From positions 1-8,693 of the forward strand of contig CAAGKW010000013.1 in the NCBI GenBank assembly GCA_900770585.1: a DNA stretch of 8,693 nt, written 5' to 3'. The notes beneath the pieces were generated by a model. It was given only the letters and a program-made list of their open reading frames with translations, ran no database searches and was not told the origin of the DNA. Position numbers and translations under genes: made by a program. Numbering within the stretch: position 1 is the first letter of the stretch; each line of letters starts with the position of its first letter. The stretch is from an uncultured Alistipes sp. Lineage in GTDB: Bacteria; Bacteroidota; Bacteroidia; Bacteroidales; Rikenellaceae. Below are positions 6,332 through 8,693 of this stretch, in pieces.

Positions 6332-7906
6332 ATGAAGAGATACTCGATAATATTACTTGCGATATTTGCATTTGCGGCAGGATATGTTGTGGCGCAACCT
6401 CCGGTTAAAGCCCGTATTGCGGGTTTGGACGATAATGCCGAATATATGACATTGTTGGCTGATGGTGTGCGTTTGCAACAAATGGAGGATTCGCTAATGC
6501 GTGTAATCGAGCATAACCGTAAGATGTTTGCCGAGGACGCTGCCAACCGCACTCAATATGGTGACGCGATTTTGTCGTTGGAGGAGCAGGTGTTCAGTCT
6601 GCGCAATCGCAAGGGTGATATTTTCAGCCAGATAAACACCATCGAGCAGGATTGGCTGATTGCTAATATGGGTTCGACACAGTCGGTCGAGAGTGAAACT
6701 CTTCCCGATCAGCAAGTTGTGGATACGGTTGTGGAGCAGGCGACGGTGCAGGCTTCGCGTTTGGTTGATGATGTGCATTTTGTTACCGCGCTCGACTCGG
6801 TTGATTATGTAGCATTGCAACGCGCTCAAAATGATGAGTTGAAGGTGATCGAGTTCGTCAATATGTTCAGCGAAAATCACTCGGCAATGGAGTCGATCAA
6901 GGCTCAATACGAGCAGACGCAGGACGCAGCAGAGGCATCACGCCTTTACTCTAATTATCAGGTGTTGCGTGGTCTATGCTCGGCATTGAATGACTCGATT
7001 TCGACCCGTTGGAGCGCGATCTTCGACTCAAAGAGCTTCGCATATAACTTTATACTCGAAATGGAGCGTCGTGACGATCTGTTGGAGAATAGTGAGTTGG
7101 CGCTGTCGCAGGCGTTGCAGCAGGTTGCGGCAGATCGAGGTCAATATGCATCGGACGCTATGTGCACCTATTTCAATACCAAGAAATGTGTGATCGATAC
7201 CGAGATCGAACTTGCTCGAATCTATGGTTTGGGTTTTGTGCAGGATTCGCTGTCGAAGGTGTCGCGCGAACTTGGTGCTATCGACTATCGCCTGCCGAAG
7301 GTCGAGATTGAGGAGCGTTTCTTCCTTGCGTATGAGCCGATAGGTGTGTCGTCGCCGTCGCGCTACAATTCGCGTAATCCTATCCCTGAATGTGAGATCT
7401 ATGAGCGTGGTACGATATATCGTGTGGTGCTTGGTACATTCTCGCAACAGCAACCGATCTCAATCTTCAAGGGTGTCTATCCTCTCTATCGATTGAAGAC
7501 CGAGGAGGGTAAGTATCGCTACTTTGCGGGCGGTTTTGCAACTGAGGCTGAGGCTGACGAGGCGCAGATCAAGTTGAAAAATATGGGTTTCCGTCGTCCT
7601 GAGGTCGTCGTATGGCGCGATGGAGTCTATGCGAATTTAGTCGAGGAGCGTGAGGCTGCGGCCGAAATGGCACAGGTGTTTCGTGTCGAGATATCGGGCG
7701 TTGAGCAGATTGACGACCAGATGCGTACGGCGATCGATTCATTGGCGTCGGGCAAGGATATTACACGAATCAATGGCCGATTTATTGTGATGTCGTTTGC
7801 GGTACGCGAGGAGGCCGAACAACTCGCCGAGGCAATTTCGGCTACTGAGGGTGCAACGGCCGAGGTTGTGACAATCACGGTCGAGACGCCTGCTAACGAG
7901 GAGTAG
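6332..7906 (+). CDS. Exported coiled-coil protein with C-terminal SPOR domain(s)
   Basis: No specific name recognised. From the ATG at 6332 the product is 524 residues and opens with a clean signal peptide (MKRYSIILLAIFAFAAGYVVA, cleavage likely after Ala21, before QPP). The upstream ATG at 6308 would overlap trkH and put eight extra residues before the signal, so it is disfavoured. The middle, about 35-315, is mostly helical and charged, with coiled-coil-like segments around 45-105 and 165-265. At about 363-437 is a SPOR-like domain, YRVVLGTF...YFAGGFATEAEADEAQIKLKNMGF, of the kind that binds glycan strands of peptidoglycan lacking stem peptides. A second, weaker repeat, FRVEISG...FIVMSFAVREEAEQLAEAI, covers about 450-503. 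The acidic tail has no anchor motif, so the mature protein is probably periplasmic. It closes the trkH operon, 11 nt after trkH. A cell-wall or division-site role follows from the domain; any link to potassium is inference from position. Confidence 0.78.
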   Translation: MKRYSIILLAIFAFAAGYVVAQPPVKARIAGLDDNAEYMTLLADGVRLQQMEDSLMRVIEHNRKMFAEDAANRTQYGDAILSLEEQVFSLRNRKGDIFSQINTIEQDWLIANMGSTQSVESETLPDQQVVDTVVEQATVQASRLVDDVHFVTALDSVDYVALQRAQNDELKVIEFVNMFSENHSAMESIKAQYEQTQDAAEASRLYSNYQVLRGLCSALNDSISTRWSAIFDSKSFAYNFILEMERRDDLLENSELALSQALQQVAADRGQYASDAMCTYFNTKKCVIDTEIELARIYGLGFVQDSLSKVSRELGAIDYRLPKVEIEERFFLAYEPIGVSSPSRYNSRNPIPECEIYERGTIYRVVLGTFSQQQPISIFKGVYPLYRLKTEEGKYRYFAGGFATEAEADEAQIKLKNMGFRRPEVVVWRDGVYANLVEEREAAAEMAQVFRVEISGVEQIDDQMRTAIDSLASGKDITRINGRFIVMSFAVREEAEQLAEAISATEGATAEVVTITVETPANEE

Positions 7907-7927
7907 AAGGAATAAGTGTTGAAGCTA

Positions 7928-7958
7928 TTGTGATAAATGATATTTTTTCGTATCTTTA
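7928..7958 (+). promoter_or_regulatory. Bacteroidota-type promoter for nfeD-floA
   Basis: TTG at 7928-7930 is followed after 20 nt by TATCTTTA at 7951-7958, one mismatch (final A for G) from TAnnTTTG. It sits in the 81-bp gap between the SPOR-protein stop and the nfeD start and would give a leader of about 25 nt. The gap contains no hairpin-plus-T-run terminator that I can see. Confidence 0.6.
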
Positions 7959-7987
7959 CTGCAACTAACCATTAAATATTGAGTGTT

Positions 7988-8452
7988 ATGTTTTGGATTG
8001 TATTGCTCATTATTCTCGGAGCCATATTTTTGATGGCTGAATTGGTTCTGCTTCCGGGTGTGTCGGTAGGTGCAATGCTTGCTTTGGGCTGCGATGTTGC
8101 GGCTGCATATTTTGCATTTGCGTGGTATGGTTCGACGGCGGGTTGGATCGTTATCGGAGTGATATTCTTGGTCGCTATTTTGGTTACGGTTTTGTCGTTG
8201 CGAGCAAAGACGTGGCAGCGACTCTCGTTGAAACAGGAGATTACATCGTCGAGTATGGATACTCCGCAGGAGCATAACGTGAAGGTTGGCGATCGCGGTG
8301 TGGCTGTGACGCGTTTGGCACCGATGGGTAAGGTCGAAATCGCAGGTCACACGTTCGAGGCTAAATGCCCGACCGAACTAATCGACCAACAGTCGGAGAT
8401 CGAGGTTACGGGCTTCGAGAATTTCAATATTATCGTTAAGAAAGTTAAATAA
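7988..8452 (+). CDS. Short NfeD-family membrane protein (flotillin partner)
   Basis: Small inner-membrane protein of the NfeD family, typically encoded beside flotillins and thought to help organise membrane microdomains. From the ATG at 7988 it has 154 residues. A hydrophobic N-terminal half has membrane segments at about 2-22, 26-45 and 51-71 with the family-like LLPGVSVGAMLALG (21-34). A basic linker follows, then a C-terminal beta-rich OB-fold domain at about 97-152 with KVGDRGVAVTRLAPMGKVEI and GHTFEA, the usual NfeD pattern of glycine turns. A TTG three codons upstream (7979) is open but an ATG fits the membrane start better. It is the short form, without the N-terminal ClpP-like serine protease domain found in long NfeD proteins. 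floA begins 20 nt downstream, the standard arrangement. Family call is firm; precise cellular function in this phylum is not established by the sequence. Confidence 0.87.
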   Translation: MFWIVLLIILGAIFLMAELVLLPGVSVGAMLALGCDVAAAYFAFAWYGSTAGWIVIGVIFLVAILVTVLSLRAKTWQRLSLKQEITSSSMDTPQEHNVKVGDRGVAVTRLAPMGKVEIAGHTFEAKCPTELIDQQSEIEVTGFENFNIIVKKVK

Positions 8453-8472
8453 TAACCATAAAAATTTCAGCT

Positions 8473-8693
8473 ATGGTAGAATTTGGAAGTGTGGGTATGC
8501 TTGCCCTGATCTGTTTTGCGGGCTTTGTGCTCCTGATGTTGATTTTCTACTTCATCCCTATGGGATTGTGGTTCTCGGCGTTGGTGTCGGGTGTGAGAAT
8601 CAGTTTGTTGCAGTTGGTACTTATGCGTTGGCGTAAGGTGCCGCCCTCGACTATCGTGTCAGCAATGATCGAAGGTACGAAGGCCGGTCTGAA
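8473..8693 (+). CDS. floA: Flotillin-like protein FloA, N-terminal part (cut by window edge)
   Basis: Membrane-anchored scaffold of bacterial functional membrane microdomains (lipid-raft-like patches). Seventy-three complete codons plus two bases are visible from the ATG at 8473; family members are about 330 residues, so most lies outside. A single hydrophobic segment at about 8-29 is followed by PMGLWFSALVSGVRISLLQL (29-48) and MRWRKVPPSTIVSAMIEGTK (51-70). Both blocks are typical of the FloA/YqfA N-terminus, where the first hydrophobic region anchors the protein to the inner face of the membrane. The start, 20 nt after the nfeD stop in an A/T-rich gap, fits co-transcription with nfeD. No independent promoter is visible between them. 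Confidence 0.93.
   Translation, partial: MVEFGSVGMLALICFAGFVLLMLIFYFIPMGLWFSALVSGVRISLLQLVLMRWRKVPPSTIVSAMIEGTKAGL

Noticed and set aside
7907..7987. Possible terminator between the SPOR gene and nfeD
   Set aside because: The gap is A/T-rich but has no GC-rich stem followed by a T run; the T-rich stretch near 7941-7948 is explained as promoter spacer.

Overview
The window looks like an ordinary chromosomal stretch from a member of the Bacteroidota, probably order Bacteroidales and possibly Rikenellaceae/Alistipes-like. The family assignment is inference; it rests on gene content and style. Four upstream regions carry close matches to the Bacteroidota promoter form TTG-N19/20-TAnnTTTG, and no gene start has a clear Shine-Dalgarno sequence. 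The products are Bacteroidota-style: an LptF/LptG permease with a long helical insert, MtaB, a short NfeD next to a FloA flotillin, and a SPOR-domain envelope protein. Serine is written very often as TCG in all the genes. Base composition and codon use look uniform, and I see no insertion sequence, phage gene, RNA gene, CRISPR array or long repeat.

Left arm (1-2543, minus strand). Three tightly packed genes read leftward: a zinc/manganese-type ABC permease, an LptF/LptG-family lipopolysaccharide-export permease (4-nt ATGA overlap), and the first 72 codons of fmt (3-nt gap), which leaves the window. They look like one transcript from a promoter at 2576-2607. A 14-bp near-palindrome lies between that promoter and the first start codon.

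Middle (2544-4031). A 177-bp divergent region holds back-to-back promoters. On the plus strand it is followed by mtaB, the radical-SAM methylthiotransferase that makes ms2t6A at position 37 of tRNA.

Right arm (4038-7906, plus strand). A new promoter, whose -33 element sits inside the end of mtaB, starts a three-gene unit. The first gene is a chemoreceptor-shaped membrane protein that stops after its HAMP region and has no output domain. The second is the potassium-uptake pore TrkH. The third is a secreted coiled-coil protein with one clear and one probable SPOR domain. No trkA lies beside trkH here, so the outputless receptor next to the potassium pore is the most interesting feature of the window.

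Far right (7928-8693, plus strand). A further promoter precedes nfeD and the start of floA, a conserved membrane-microdomain pair; floA is cut by the window edge.

No gene-free stretch exceeds 300 bases. No convincing intrinsic terminator was seen. Most of the window is well-understood housekeeping. The parts worth a second look are the HAMP-only protein/TrkH/SPOR unit and the small leader features (a palindrome and two mini-ORFs).
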